Notes under the pieces: generated by a model
What the model was told of the DNA's origin: nothing
Database searches by the model: none
What the model saw: only the letters and a program-made list of their open reading frames with translations
Shown here: positions 24,310-35,139 of the stretch, in pieces
How the letters are laid out: the number at the start of each line of letters is the position of its first letter
Position numbering within the stretch: position 1 is the first letter of the stretch
Program-made: the position numbers and the translations under genes
NCBI GenBank assembly: GCA_028532985.1
Contig: JANCIK010000008.1
Location: 2,914,001 to 2,978,000, forward strand
Length of the DNA: 64,000 nt
Direction: 5' to 3'
Origin: Stropharia rugosoannulata
Lineage: Eukaryota > Basidiomycota > Agaricomycetes > Agaricales > Strophariaceae

Positions 24310-25552
24310 AATGAATAGTAGACTTTTTTTAGGTAAAGTACTCTAACCCAGAAACATAAAATCACCATTGATTTAAAATTAAATTGTAGGGATACTCAAT
24401 GTATTATTGAAAGCCTACATACAGTCCCTGTCTCAATAGACCCGTGGGACATTGCACGCCAGTGGAGTACTAGACCTGTCATCAGTGCCGTTTGCCATTG
24501 ATCCGATCTCGACCATATGCCGTGGCACGGCACACCACGGCATCAACAATATGTGTTGCGGGCTTAATGCTTTTGTTTGAAATGCGACATGCGGTCATTG
24601 ACTTTTGATAATAATGTGTGCTGATTTGAATTGTGCGGACCATTTATTAAGTTATGCGCATTAATTGGGTTTTCACGCTGCACTAAATTACTGCTTTTTA
24701 TCAAGCTCAGACCTGTTGAGAAACTCTGGTTATTGTTTCCATTTTCTCTAATGAAAAGCTGAAAGCTTTGTGCATTATTTCAGCTAACAACAGAACTCCA
24801 CCTAAGTTTATATACTTAATTCTTTGAACAAAAACCCAAGTTTCTCTGAAAATTTCAGGTCACCTGATATACAATTGGCGGGAGCTCCACCGCAGGGTTT
24901 GTTTTTTTTGCATTTCGCATAAGTATATTCTCACGAAGTTGTTCAAAAGTTGTTCCCTGTCAGTACTTCAGTCCCTCTTAGCGTTGGCGGGATCTAGGCA
25001 GGATTTGCACTTTTGATGTTCTAAAAAGCTTCTCGCGTTTTTCATTTTTTTGCGATTACCACCGCAATTACTTTGCTTTTCTCGATTACGGAAGGTTCAA
25101 TTTGCAGCACCGACACTGAAGTACTGACAGCTCCAAAACAGTACAATGCCGAGGCCATGCGTTGACACCTGAGCATGATTATAACTTTCAGTGGTCCGAA
25201 GATCTAGCTAGCCCTTGTAAATACTATCTGGCATCTGCAGGCAGCAGGCGACATTCATTTCCCATGTCAGTACTATAGGGCCGGTGAAACGACTTTGAAA
25301 TGATCAGCAGCCTGATAACGCCTTGTTTAGCTGGAAGTTGTCAAGACGGCTTGACTCTCTAGTGATTCTCCGCAAGGTCTGGCCCTTTCAAGGCTGTTGA
25401 TTTATTTGCCTTCATGTGAGATATATATTTGACATCATGTTGTTTTTTCCTGTCGACATTTACCATAACCCACACATATCCATTGGATTCTCACATAGAG
25501 CTCAGTACTTACTGAACACCTTGCAATATCCTAGCCGAGTGGCATAGGTACT
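24310..25552. other. Intergenic, no gene seen
   Basis: AT-rich, with no supported coding exon on either strand. It holds the upstream side of the split TM1 gene (left) and of the third GTPase gene (right). A small inverted motif (GCCGTGGCACGGC) lies near 24518. Confidence 0.5.
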
Positions 25553-27723
25553 ATGTCTCTGGACAGCAGTTCTTCCACCCCGCCGTCTCTTAGTAGCAGT
25601 CCACAACAAAGCTACTTCAACTTAGTCACCAAAGGATGCAACGCCTTTCGCATTCTACTTGCAGGAAGTGCCGGATCAGGGAAAACGACTTTGGTGAACG
25701 AAGTCTTTGACTTCGATGAAGATAACACTCCCAATATTCAGCACTTTGCTGTACATACTTCATCTTTTGCTGGGATTCCTCGCGCATGCTGACACATAGT
25801 TTGCACCTCTAAAGATCGGAGAACACGATATCAACTTGCCCATATCATCGACGAACAACAACGCTATTATCCTACATGACAGTAAAGGCCTTGAAACGGG
25901 GTCTGATACAAACTCTCAGATGATTGCAGAATTCCTGGGAGGCCGAGTCGCATCACCACTCGACGAGCAAGTGCATGCAATATGGTGTGTTATCAACACG
26001 TGTATTGTATATTTTTATAACGGAGATACTCCTACTCAGGTACTGCGTAGAGATTCCTTTAGGAGGCGAACGGCTATTCGAAGGAGGTGAAATTAAACTG
26101 TTCACGGCAATAAAGCAGGCAAACCCCAACAGTAAGTGCACGACTCATAGCCATTGACACACTCTCTGATTATTATACTACTTGCTGGTATGTAGTCCCC
26201 CTCGTTATTGTATTCACCAAGCTGGACAGACTTGAATTTCGGGAGAAGCAACGGCTGAAAAAAGAGTACAAGGCGAAAAAACTCACCTTACAAGAGGCGA
26301 ATGCCCGTGCTCAAGAAGAGTATATGGAAGCCACGAAGCAGAAATGTGCTGACTCATGCGTGAAAATCATGGAGAACCTTTCTGTACTCAAGGATTGGGC
26401 GAGGCACACCTTTGTATCAATTAAACGTGGGCATCCCGAAACTACTCAGTACAAGAGATTGTTACACGCTAATTCAATTTCTTAGAACCAGTTACAATTG
26501 TACGCCTGATAGAATTGACGAAGAATGTACTAAGCGAGTCGGAAGCCCTTAGTATCCTTTTCGCAAAGGCGCAAATGGTATGTAGATATTTTATCTACTG
26601 CATCTGCTTTGTTCGTTGGGCTCATTATACGGATATGTACTAGGCCGATGTAAACCTCAAGGTTACGCTATCCTTACGGTTAGTAGACTTCTTTTTATAC
26701 ATGGCAAAGAAATATTCTTATTTTTACATGGCTGCCCTTTTCAGCGCGGCAAAGAATAGTGGGTATCCCTTTCTTCCATTGAAAGGACTAAACTAATCAG
26801 TCTTTCATCGCTCTTCCGCAGTGCTGCGACTTACAGAAGCTAAATCTAGTGTACGGCCCGCGCCAGAAACAACTGTCCGAAACGTGCTCAAAAATATACA
26901 CACGGATATACTCTCCATCTGGAATATGAAAGTACGTCGAGTATACCTTTCCTCGGGGCATCTATTAATATAGTATCTACGACGAGTAGGATCCGGAAAA
27001 GGTGAGGCTTGTTCTTTTGATCTATCATGAAATGGTTTATACATAATTCTCCAGATCCTTTCTACAGAGAATATGTTATCTTTAATACTTCAACAGTGCA
27101 CTGAGCCCGATTACTCTCCTTTATCTGAAACAAAGAGCTCGACGGCCATGTCCCAGATGCTTGCTAACTTTGTGGCTTTAAATCTCAACCCGGGCGCAGA
27201 AGACCCGAAACCTAAGAGGAGCAATACCCTGAGAATTCTGGACAATACGGAACGAGATACGAGGGAGGCGGTGAGGGTGGTTATAGCTTATACTATAGGT
27301 AGGCTCTGATACCTAGAACCGTCGTGGTCGATCTAAAAACAATATGGCAGATCTGACTCTGGCACTCGAAAACTTGCACTGGGTACTGCATAAGCGCAAA
27401 GACAAGACCGTCTTAAACAAGGATGCTGTTGACGCGTTCTCTAAGTACATATGTTCGAACCAACGAGCTGAGGTGTACAAGGGTATCGATAAACTCATTG
27501 CAGACGGAGTATGTTGCCTTCAATTATGACTTTATTTGGGGTTATTGATTTGATACACAACTAGCCCTCAGATGGTTTCTCCCCGCAAGGTGTACTACTA
27601 GGAAAAATAAATGCCCTCGCTGAAGCAAACCGCCGCGTGAGTGTAAAAATAGTTGGACGTAGCAGATCAATGTATTGACGATTAAAACAGCAAGAACCAG
27701 CTTTGAATGATTATGCCGAATGA
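25553..27723 (+). CDS. P-loop GTPase-like protein C
   Basis: Full-length third paralog. Exon 1 (25553-25750, 198 nt) holds FRILLAGSAGSGKTTLVNEV (Walker A). Exon 2 (25800-25984) holds AIILHDSKGLETGSDTNSQ (DxxG) and DEQVHAIW. Exon 3 (26040-26130) is YCVEIPLGGERLFEGGEIKL. Exon 4 (from about 26197) holds PLVIVFTKLDRLEF (TKLD) and a long charged helix, ending in a G5-like VSIKR. Small exons then lead to the helical C-terminal half: LIELTKNVLSESEALSIL, REAVRVVIAYTIG, and IDLTLALENLHWVLHKRKDK at about 27344. The last two short exons end NDYAE with TGA at 27721-27723. Exon lengths and intron phases match copies A and B. The protein is probably a cytosolic nucleotide-binding protein of unknown function. 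Confidence 0.7.
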
Positions 27724-28405
27724 TGCCTAAAGCAGGCATCAACGCAAGTCCGGTGGTACGAGACGGGAATATGTTGGAAGATATATACTTAACGCCTTGT
27801 ACTTCTATCGTGTATGCTATATTTTTTAAGGGGATCACCTTTGTTAAAGCAAAGGTCGAGCAATGGTTTTTTCTCCGTCTCGTCGACTGGGGCAGATACA
27901 ACTGCCTGTTTGGTCACAAGTTAGAAGTATCAAGAAAGATAACGTGAAACCATTATCGAAGTTGCAAGAGCACTCTACCCCCCGCTGCTGATCGTGTTGG
28001 GTGTTGAATACAGGAACGCTCGCGGTCTCTATAATAACAGTATAGATATACACGCGACCCAGACCAGCGCACTTGGACGTTACCGAAAAATGCCGCGAGC
28101 GCAGACGCGAGGATATAACCACCGGACGAAAGAAAAGCTGTGATTATAAGAAACTACCTATGTTCATGTCTTGGTGGAACATTCGGTAGTCGTGCGTGAG
28201 CTGTAGGTCTTCATTTAAGAGATATGATACCCGTGCATGTCGTTGGAATGTGATTAAGCCAGCAAGAGCGAGGTGGTTATTATACAGAGAGGGATAGTGG
28301 TAAGTCGGACTGTTATATGAATGTCTAATTAGCTTCCCTCTACAGCACAAACAGGTTGCGTTGTTGAGAACAGAACAAGATTCAAAGAGCACACACTCAC
28401 AAGAA
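27724..28405. other. Intergenic, no gene seen
   Basis: Short region between the end of the third GTPase gene and the 3' end of the mL41 gene. Open frames on the minus strand here have no splice support and no recognisable similarity. Confidence 0.45.
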
Positions 28406-29149
28406 TTACGCAGATGCCTTTGGGGCTTCGACAACATGAACCTGTCGTACAGGCTTTTTATCCTTCACCTTATCCTTCCGTACATCATTTACGACTTCCA
28501 GCTCGGGGACTTTTGGACCCTCGGGTGCCTTCGTGCGCTTTGCCAACATGTTCGCCCGGTACTCCAGCAGGGGAATTCCGTCGATTTTAGGTTCCTCCAT
28601 AAGTTTGAGGTTAATTCGCGACTTCAGCCATAGAGGAACACGGAAAGGGTCTTGGAATGGTCTTTCAGGGTTTTGTTTAGCCCAGGTGTGTTCTCGGGCT
28701 ATCCGGAGGAAACGGTCTGGAGTTATACCTCCCGCTCCCCGTATTTTGCTGAATACTGCATTCTTGTGGTCTTCTGTGAGTTTGGCCTCCATTGCGACAT
28801 AGGGCTTCAGCTGAAACGAGCGGTCATATGGTAAATTCGGCCTGTCAGTCAAAGCACACGGAGGTACTCACCTCGCAGTCTTCAATCTCCTCAACCATTG
28901 GTGCGACATACACGCGCACCTTCTCATCCAAAAGTCGGTATTTCGCAGTTCCACGAATGACATGTCTACCCGGCGCGCCCGTTCGTCGACTGCCGGGAAG
29001 GAAGGCCTGGCGAGTTCCTAGAGCACTGTCAATCTTTGAAAAAGGACATTATTAGTCGTAGAAGTACCCTTGTAGAAGTCCTTGTTGCCTCTCTTGGGGG
29101 TCAGTGCCACCCTGGACGCCTTTGAAAGGCAGGAGGCAGTAGGAAACAT
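28406..29149 (-). CDS. MRPL27: Mitochondrial large-subunit ribosomal protein mL41 (Mrpl27)
   Basis: Three exons: the first runs from ATG at 29149, the second is near 28870-29020, and the third is 28406-28810. The N-terminus is a mitochondrial presequence (MFPTASCLSKASRVAL) followed by the family signature TPKRGNKDFYKG. Exon 2 begins GTRQAFLPGSRRTGAPGRHV and continues AKYRLLDEKVRVYVAP, the classic mL41 core. Exon 3 opens with LKPYVAMEA and ends in a charged Lys/Pro tail. The product is a component of the mitochondrial 54S ribosomal subunit. Its start lies only 89 bp from the oppositely oriented TSR3 start, so a shared bidirectional promoter is likely. Confidence 0.88.
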
Positions 29150-29238
29150 GGCGGTCTAATACGAGAAACGTGACGGAGACGCGAAAACCATCAAGGAAAT
29201 TATCTTCTCACGGTCGTCACTTACCGTCTCTCCGTCAA

Positions 29239-30471
29239 ATGGGCAAGAAGAATTCGAAAGACCACGTCCCAGCCTCCACGAAACAAAGGCATACCAAAGG
29301 ATCGGGACGTCCTCATGGGAAGACTTTTACGGGACACAAAGGTCGCGGGAAGGACTACTCTGGGGAGTCCACCGTTGATGTCCCAGGTGTCCAAGACAGG
29401 CCAGAAAGCGCAGTTGACGTAGTCGATGAAGATGACGGGTCTTCGGAAGGTAACTACTCTTCACTTCTTTTACTACTGAAAAGATTTATTTGAACGAATA
29501 GATAATGTCGAAGACGATGTTAAGATTGATGTTCCTGTGGCCATGTGGGTGAGCTGCTATTGGTTCGTTGGGTAGGCCGTATATTTACCATCTATAGGAT
29601 TTCGACCACTGCGACCCGCGTCGCTGCTCAGGAAAGAAACTTTCTCGACTGGGTCTGATAAAGGAGCTTCGCGTTGGAGCGCGATTCAGAGGCATCGTCG
29701 TCTCGTATGCCATCTCGACCTTTTCCCAATCACACGGAAGGCCTGACGAATCATAGACCCAAGGGCAAGCAAGTTATCAGTCCTTCAGATCGCGAAATCG
29801 TACTTTCTGGTGGTCTTGCTGTAGTGGAATGCTCGTGGGCTCGTCTTGATGACGTCCCATTCAACAAGATTGCCAGTCCACATGAACGACTGCGTAAGTC
29901 AACTCAACTTTCTGTTCATTGCTTGTAATGATGACGATCCAGTACCATACCTTCTGGCGACTAATCCGACAAATTATGGAAAACCATGGCGATTAAATTG
30001 CGTCGAAGCACTTGCAGCTGCATTTTATATTACTGGTTTCGACTCATACGCAGAGAAGTTACTGGGATCGTTCGGGTGGGGAGGTTCCTTTTACAAAGTA
30101 AACAAGTGAGGATATGTAGCTTTGCTTTCCAACACCTTTCTAACAGCATATAGGACATTTTTGGAGCGCTACAAAAAATGTTCGACTTCGAAGGAGATGG
30201 ACGAAGCTCAAGAAGCCATCATGAACGAGCTTGAAGAGAATTGGCAAGAGTCGCGGCGAAACAAAGGTACGCAGTTATTCAATAGTCACCTCACAATTCT
30301 CAAAGCCCCCCAGAAGATATGAAATTGCAGAATCTATCTTCCGAGGATCTGCTCTTCGCAAATCCCAACCATGCTCCGGTACCCGATTCTAGTGAAGAGG
30401 ATGAAGACGAAGACTCGAGGTCTGATGATGACGAAGATTTAAACAGTTCCCAACATGCAAACAAAGCATGA
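29239..30471 (+). CDS. TSR3: 18S rRNA aminocarboxypropyltransferase Tsr3
   Basis: Exons: 29239-29449, 29502-29548, 29598-29704, about 29757-29893, then 29943 onward. The N-terminal extension is basic and low-complexity ([20 protein letters not shown]). The catalytic region starts at [20 protein letters not shown], followed by [55 protein letters not shown] and [14 protein letters not shown], all Tsr3 signatures. Tsr3 transfers the aminocarboxypropyl group of S-adenosylmethionine to the hypermodified uridine of 18S rRNA, a late cytoplasmic step of 40S maturation. The C-terminus is acidic ([18 protein letters not shown]), as is common in the family. Stop TGA at 30469-30471. The in-frame joins at 29704/29757 and 29893/29943 rebuild conserved motifs. 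Confidence 0.9.
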
Positions 30472-30811
30472 AACACTGATCGCTTAGGATAATGTTGTTA
30501 CTCCTGATATCAGGATCTTTGTCCGGGCTTTTAATGAAACGCTTCTACGACTCTTGTTGAGTATGTGGGCGCATGCGGTAGTGGATATTCCACCTCGTTG
30601 CTCAGTCTTTGCATCATAAATATGCTTTCAGCTCTGCTATTGTGATAATTGGGACCAATACAGTAATTGGGTACGTTAACAATCTTGCCTTGGAGATATG
30701 TGGCTCAAAAATCGATCGGTTATTATTATTTTCAAAGGTTAGAAAGTATTCCAAATACTTTCTACGTATGTACAGCGCGTACTATGTTACATGAGATGAA
30801 AGCCAAGCTAA

Positions 30812-31859
30812 TCAGTCAAGTCCTGCAAATTGTGCATACTCGCGCTCGACAAGAGCCTCCAGATCCTCAAAGACACGACGATCGAGACTCTGGGGACCAG
30901 ATGGTGCATCAGTCGCAGCCTCAGTACTCTTGTGGTGACGCCGCTTGCGGTGGTAGGAACCATTGTGTTGACCCGGAACAACCTCAGGCTCTCCGGAGGT
31001 GGTATCGCGACGAGTCGGCTGCTGAAGTGAAGAATCGTCAGCAGCGGCAGATGTGGCCGTCTGGTCCTGGCGGTGCTCGTGGTTGTGATGAACATTGTGA
31101 CTGAAACGGGAGTGACTTTCTCGTGCCACCAGTCTCCTGCTGTTGTCGCGTCGATTAAGCTGCTGTGAGCTCGATCCACTGTCGCCCTGTTGCGGTTCTT
31201 CGGACTGTTGGGCTTGAGCGTGACGGTGATGTCTCCGGGAGTGTTCGTCTCTGGCTGCCAGTCTCCCTTGGTAGTACTCGCGTCGGATGTTCTGCTGTGG
31301 CGCTGACGCATCACTAGCACCCTCTTGCTCAGACTGCTGTTCTTGGTTGTGGCGATGGTGTCCCTGTCCGTGGCGTTTGTGGTGGCCGTTTTCATTCCTT
31401 GCCACTAGCCTCGTCTGGGTGTACTCGCGTCGGTTGAGATCCTGAGGAGTTGAACCATCGCCCTGCTGTTGGTCTGACTGTTGAGCTTGATGGTGACGGT
31501 GAGCCTGGCTGTGCTCGTGGTGCGGGTGACGGTGTTCATCTCTTGCGGCCAGTCTGTCCTCGATGAACTCGCGCCTTTCTTGCTGCGAACCACCCAAGTC
31601 ATGGTGGTGGTGATGTGAGTGCTGCACTTCATGATGTGCTGCATGTACTGCATCCTTGCCCAATGTGCCTAATAGGTTACGTGCATCAAGCAGTTGCCCA
31701 TCGCGAACCGAGCGCCTGCAATTAGCGTCTAAGTCAGACAAATTCAAGAGCTCAGAAGTCTACGAGGACCCACTTGTAATTGTTCCCATAAGACTGTCCC
31801 AGAGCAACAGATCCAGCGAAGATGGCGGCAGCAGCGACGGAAGAGTTAAATTTAACCAT
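30812..31859 (-). CDS. Secreted His-rich repeat protein, candidate Kex2-processed peptide precursor 1
   Basis: Two exons: 31774-31859 (signal peptide MVKFNSSVAAAAIFAGSVAL, then GQSYGNNY) and 30812-31715. The join creates a Lys-Arg pair (YKRSVRDG), a classical Kex2 site just after a short N-terminal segment. Five tandem units of 44-49 residues follow, each starting with Arg-Arg (RREF, RREY, RREY, RRDN, RRDT), with a sixth RR (RRVF) opening the C-terminal piece. The RR codons lie at 31571-31576, 31427-31432, 31280-31285, 31148-31153, 31007-31012 and 30875-30880. Units share RLAARDEH-like and His/Gln-rich parts (HRHAQAQQSE). The end is ALVEREYAQFAGLD. It is most likely secreted and cut into repeat peptides; the histidines could bind metal. 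I know no named homolog. The function is unknown. Confidence 0.7.
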
Positions 31860-31916
31860 GATTATCAGAAAAAACTCGTAAGCGACGCGGCGTTGTACGT
31901 GTGTATGTGTATGGGT

Positions 31917-31959
31917 GAGACCAGCTGAAGATCCATATCGTCGCGCCTCGTCTTTTATA
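31917..31959 (-). promoter_or_regulatory. Core promoter of secreted repeat protein 1
   Basis: On the minus strand a TATA box (TATAAAA, 31953-31959) is followed 22-23 nt later by TCTTCAGCTGGTCTC (31917-31931). The same 15-bp element with the same spacing precedes the genes starting at 34155 and 36072. Its distance from the TATA box places it over the likely transcription start. Confidence 0.6.
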
Positions 31960-33201
31960 CTCGACCTGATTACTATCGTTAGGTCATCGTCCTCATTTGT
32001 CTTGTCTGCGCCAGCCTTCTACGCCCCATAAGCTCCCACAAGTCCGATACACGGACGCTATTGATATTGCGACATTTAGCCAAGATCTATGTGGCCGTGT
32101 TGCCCAGCCCGTGTCACAACTACCATTGCAGGCTTTCAGCATGAAGATTGGAGCGGACTCAGCGGAGCCTGGGTAGATGGTTTCAGAGTCGGTATGTATC
32201 GCCATAACTCTTCAGAAAACCTCCTCTCCCATTCTGTGTAGGACGACTGTTGGCAAACTGAGTCGTGCTATGCATAATGCAATACATACTCCTGGAAACC
32301 TCGTGAACTGAGATCCAAATATTATTATTTCAATCAAGTTGACATGTGCACAGCTGTGCACAGCCAAATTACATAAATCGGAAAATCAGGGGACATCAGG
32401 GACATCAAGAGATACATACATAGCTTCTCCCAGCCTCTACCTCTTGGCAGAATATGATCATGGACAGTGGACAGGCATTGCGTAGGCGCCTAGAGGAGAA
32501 CTAAGTCTTTCGAATATTTGAGTATCTACTCTACGTAAGAGCGGGAGCTCTGAGTACAGTCCAAGGACAGTCTAGATCTAACTATGTACAGTGCATCCAA
32601 ATTCATTTTCCGTTGCTAAATTATTAACACGGACAAAAGTCCACCCCAAAGTACCTCCATTTGTTCACCTCGCCAGAAAGATGAGCCATGGACAGATCAA
32701 TGACTTGTGTCTCACAGTCAGGGTTAACGAGCTCTCGAACGGGCGTCATTTTTTAATATTCGGCGTTCAACGTACTAGCACAGACTAGCACATGCGCTGC
32801 GACCTCAACAGCTCAATCCGAGTCTTTAGTCATCTTCCGCAAATATGTACATTGACGACTGCGTTACACATAAGCTACACATAGAGCAAATTTACGCACA
32901 TTACTATATGTATATATGTATTTGACTGCAGTTCAAAGGAAAAAGTTACGAGCTTGATAGGTCACATTGGCAGACATATTTTCTTCTAAATTATGGAGCT
33001 TTCAAGAACATACAACAAGAGTTTCCCGCGTTCTGACAACTCAATAACTCTATATACTAAGAACATTAAATCTTGATGGTTTGTATTGAATTTGGAGCGA
33101 CTTTGGAAAGAGTTGATGTTTTGTATTCACATGTAATTCGCGTTACAAACGCTACTTTACATTGCAGCCAGTTGTAAGTGTAGGTAATAGTTCTACCCTA
33201 T
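31960..33201. other. Intergenic, no gene seen
   Basis: Holds the upstream region of the first secreted repeat gene and the 3' flank of the second. It is AT-rich from about 32880 to 33130. No coding exon is supported on either strand. Confidence 0.5.
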
Positions 33202-34155
33202 TTAATCGAGGTCATCGAACTCTTCGAAATCCCGTTCAAGAAGATCTTCCTGATCATTATATGCACGTCGGTCATTCTGGTTCTGACCCGACTGCATGTC
33301 AATGTGGGGGTGGTGGTGGTGGTGTGCTTCATGGTTAGCGGCATGGCTGACAAGACTATAGAATAGCTTGTACTCAGCGATACTATCGCAAGGTTCGTAA
33401 AGAATAACATACCCTTTACCGACCGACAACCAACTGGGCTCGCGTTCGTACAGGTCGCTGTCCACGAGCTCGCGGCGATCGTACTGATCTCCTCCTCCAC
33501 CACCACCGACGTTAATGTTAATGCCGTGCTTGAATGCATGGTGGGCAGCGTGGTGGGCGATTCTGAAAAGAGGTCAGCACGAACATTGGATGAACGTCAT
33601 TGAATAATGTACTCATGGGCAGCTCCCGAGACTGGGAAGTGGGGCTCCCGAGTGTCGAGCTCAGCGAAGTCACGGGCGTCTAGGGAATCCTCGAGCTCAC
33701 GACGGCTCGGCTGACTTTGCAGGTGGTGGTGCGGGTGGTGGTATCCCAGGTGTCTGTTTGCGAGATGAGAATATTACGACTATTTTGTACAAGAAGAACT
33801 TGCCTGCCAAAAGCCATGCCGTATCTGGCGTGTCTGACCATCTTCCTGAAGTGCGGCCTGGGAGCTTGCTGTGGTGCTTCAGCTTGTGGCGCCTGCTCGT
33901 CGCCATCGGGACTGCGGGCGTTCAGGTCGTTACTATTGTCGTAGGCGCGAACATAGTTATTAGTTAGACTGCCGTCCTCTCGTGCCTCCAGGGCGCTGTA
34001 TTCGGGAGCAGAGCGGCTAGTCAAGATTTCATCGTAAGAGTTATTTCAAAAAGTCTGACAAAAAGGATGGCCTACCGGAAGTGAGAAGGACGAGCAAGGA
34101 CGGTGCCAGAAAGGATAATGACAGCCGCGATAGAAGTAGTTGCGAAGTTGACCAT
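33202..34155 (-). CDS. Secreted His-rich protein, candidate Kex2-processed precursor 2
   Basis: Five exons. Exon 1 (from 34155) is a signal peptide MVNFATTSIAAVIILSGTVL then ARPSHF. Joining to exon 2 at the AG before 34012 gives an Arg-Arg pair (HFRRSAPEYSALEARED). Exon 2 ends at FGR with a GC-AG intron (AG|GCAAGT donor). Exon 3 starts HLGYHHPHHHLQSQPSRREL and exon 4 has IAHHAAHHAFKHG and YDRRELVDSDLYERE. Exon 5 begins after a 57-nt GTATGT...ATAG intron (LVSHAANHEAHHHHHPHID) and ends NDRRAYNDQEDLLERDFEEF then DDLD. RR sites precede each segment (RRSA, RREL, RREL, RRAY). Architecture, His-rich parts and C-terminus match the neighbour at 30812-31859 and the gene at 35140-36072. Confidence 0.65.
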
Positions 34156-34194
34156 TGTAAGATTTAAGGGATGTTGGCGTGCAAGTGAAAGGGT

Positions 34195-34238
34195 GAGACC
34201 AGCTGAGGAACCATGCCTGTCAAGGTCAGGTTTATATA
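34195..34238 (-). promoter_or_regulatory. Core promoter of secreted repeat protein 2
   Basis: Minus-strand TATA box (TATATAAA, 34231-34238) followed 22 nt later by TCCTCAGCTGGTCTC (34195-34209). It differs at one base from the element of the other two minus-strand secreted genes. Confidence 0.6.
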
Positions 34239-35139
34239 CTGTGGGCAGTAAACAAAGTTGAGGTGCCGGGATCATCGACGTACTATTTACGTAGACTTTG
34301 TGCTATTTATAGACTGGCTATTGAACAACCGAATGATGCGAGGTGTACCATATCATCACTTGTGGCTGAAGATGTCAATCTATTCATCACAGTTACTTTC
34401 ACCCAACGCTCAAAGAATCATCGGTGTGCACAAAGAAGGGACCAGTTAGTGAGCTGCTTCGTGGTCAGGTAATAGCTAGAGAGTTTGGTCAAAGTACAAA
34501 TGATCAGTGGATGATATAGATACCTGAGGTATCCGCCTGTATCCGCTCTATCAAGATGGAGTGGTGTCTGTCAGTTAACATAGGTCTCAGCGGGCATCTT
34601 CCAACAAAAAAGGCATCAAAGCGATGATGTATGACGTGAAACCATGGCAATGTTAAAGGATCAAGCTGTACAATCTTGAGGAAGTTACATACGTACGAAG
34701 ACGGTCATTAAGACTGTCATTTGAAGCTGTTCACTCCTCCAAACAAGGACTATACCTTGCAGGTTGAGGCGATTAGATTAGACTAAAGACCATGGTCTAC
34801 TACTGACTATTCGAAGTTTCCCAAATCTCCTTCGCTTAATTCACCGTGCTGATTCATGATGCGATTCTAGTGCAGTGTTTCAGCTTACACAGCCGGTAAC
34901 TGGCCGGGAGCTGCTGCCGAGCGTTGAAGCAGAATACCGACTGTTTCAAGGCAGTTATAGGTAAAACGACCTTCCTTCCCGGTGAAATGATGAAAGCGCG
35001 AACCAATCTTAAAGCTTTGCTTGTACATGCCAGTCACCCCAATTCGTAGAACTAGCTTTCCAAACAGTTATATTATCAACGAATGTATGAGCCCCAGAAA
35101 AGTACATTGAAACTCGAAAGCCAGTCAACCACACCGCGC
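34239..35139. other. Intergenic, no gene seen
   Basis: No coding exon is supported. The left part is the upstream region of the 34155 gene and the right end is the 3' flank of the 35140-36072 gene. Confidence 0.5.

Noticed and set aside
30667..31104. Plus-strand open frame across the His-rich secreted gene
   Set aside because: Antisense shadow; the minus frame has a signal peptide and ordered RR repeats.
30875..31576. CRISPR-like array (even spacing of about 140 nt)
   Set aside because: The repeats are coding, diverged and translated in frame; the organism is a fungus.
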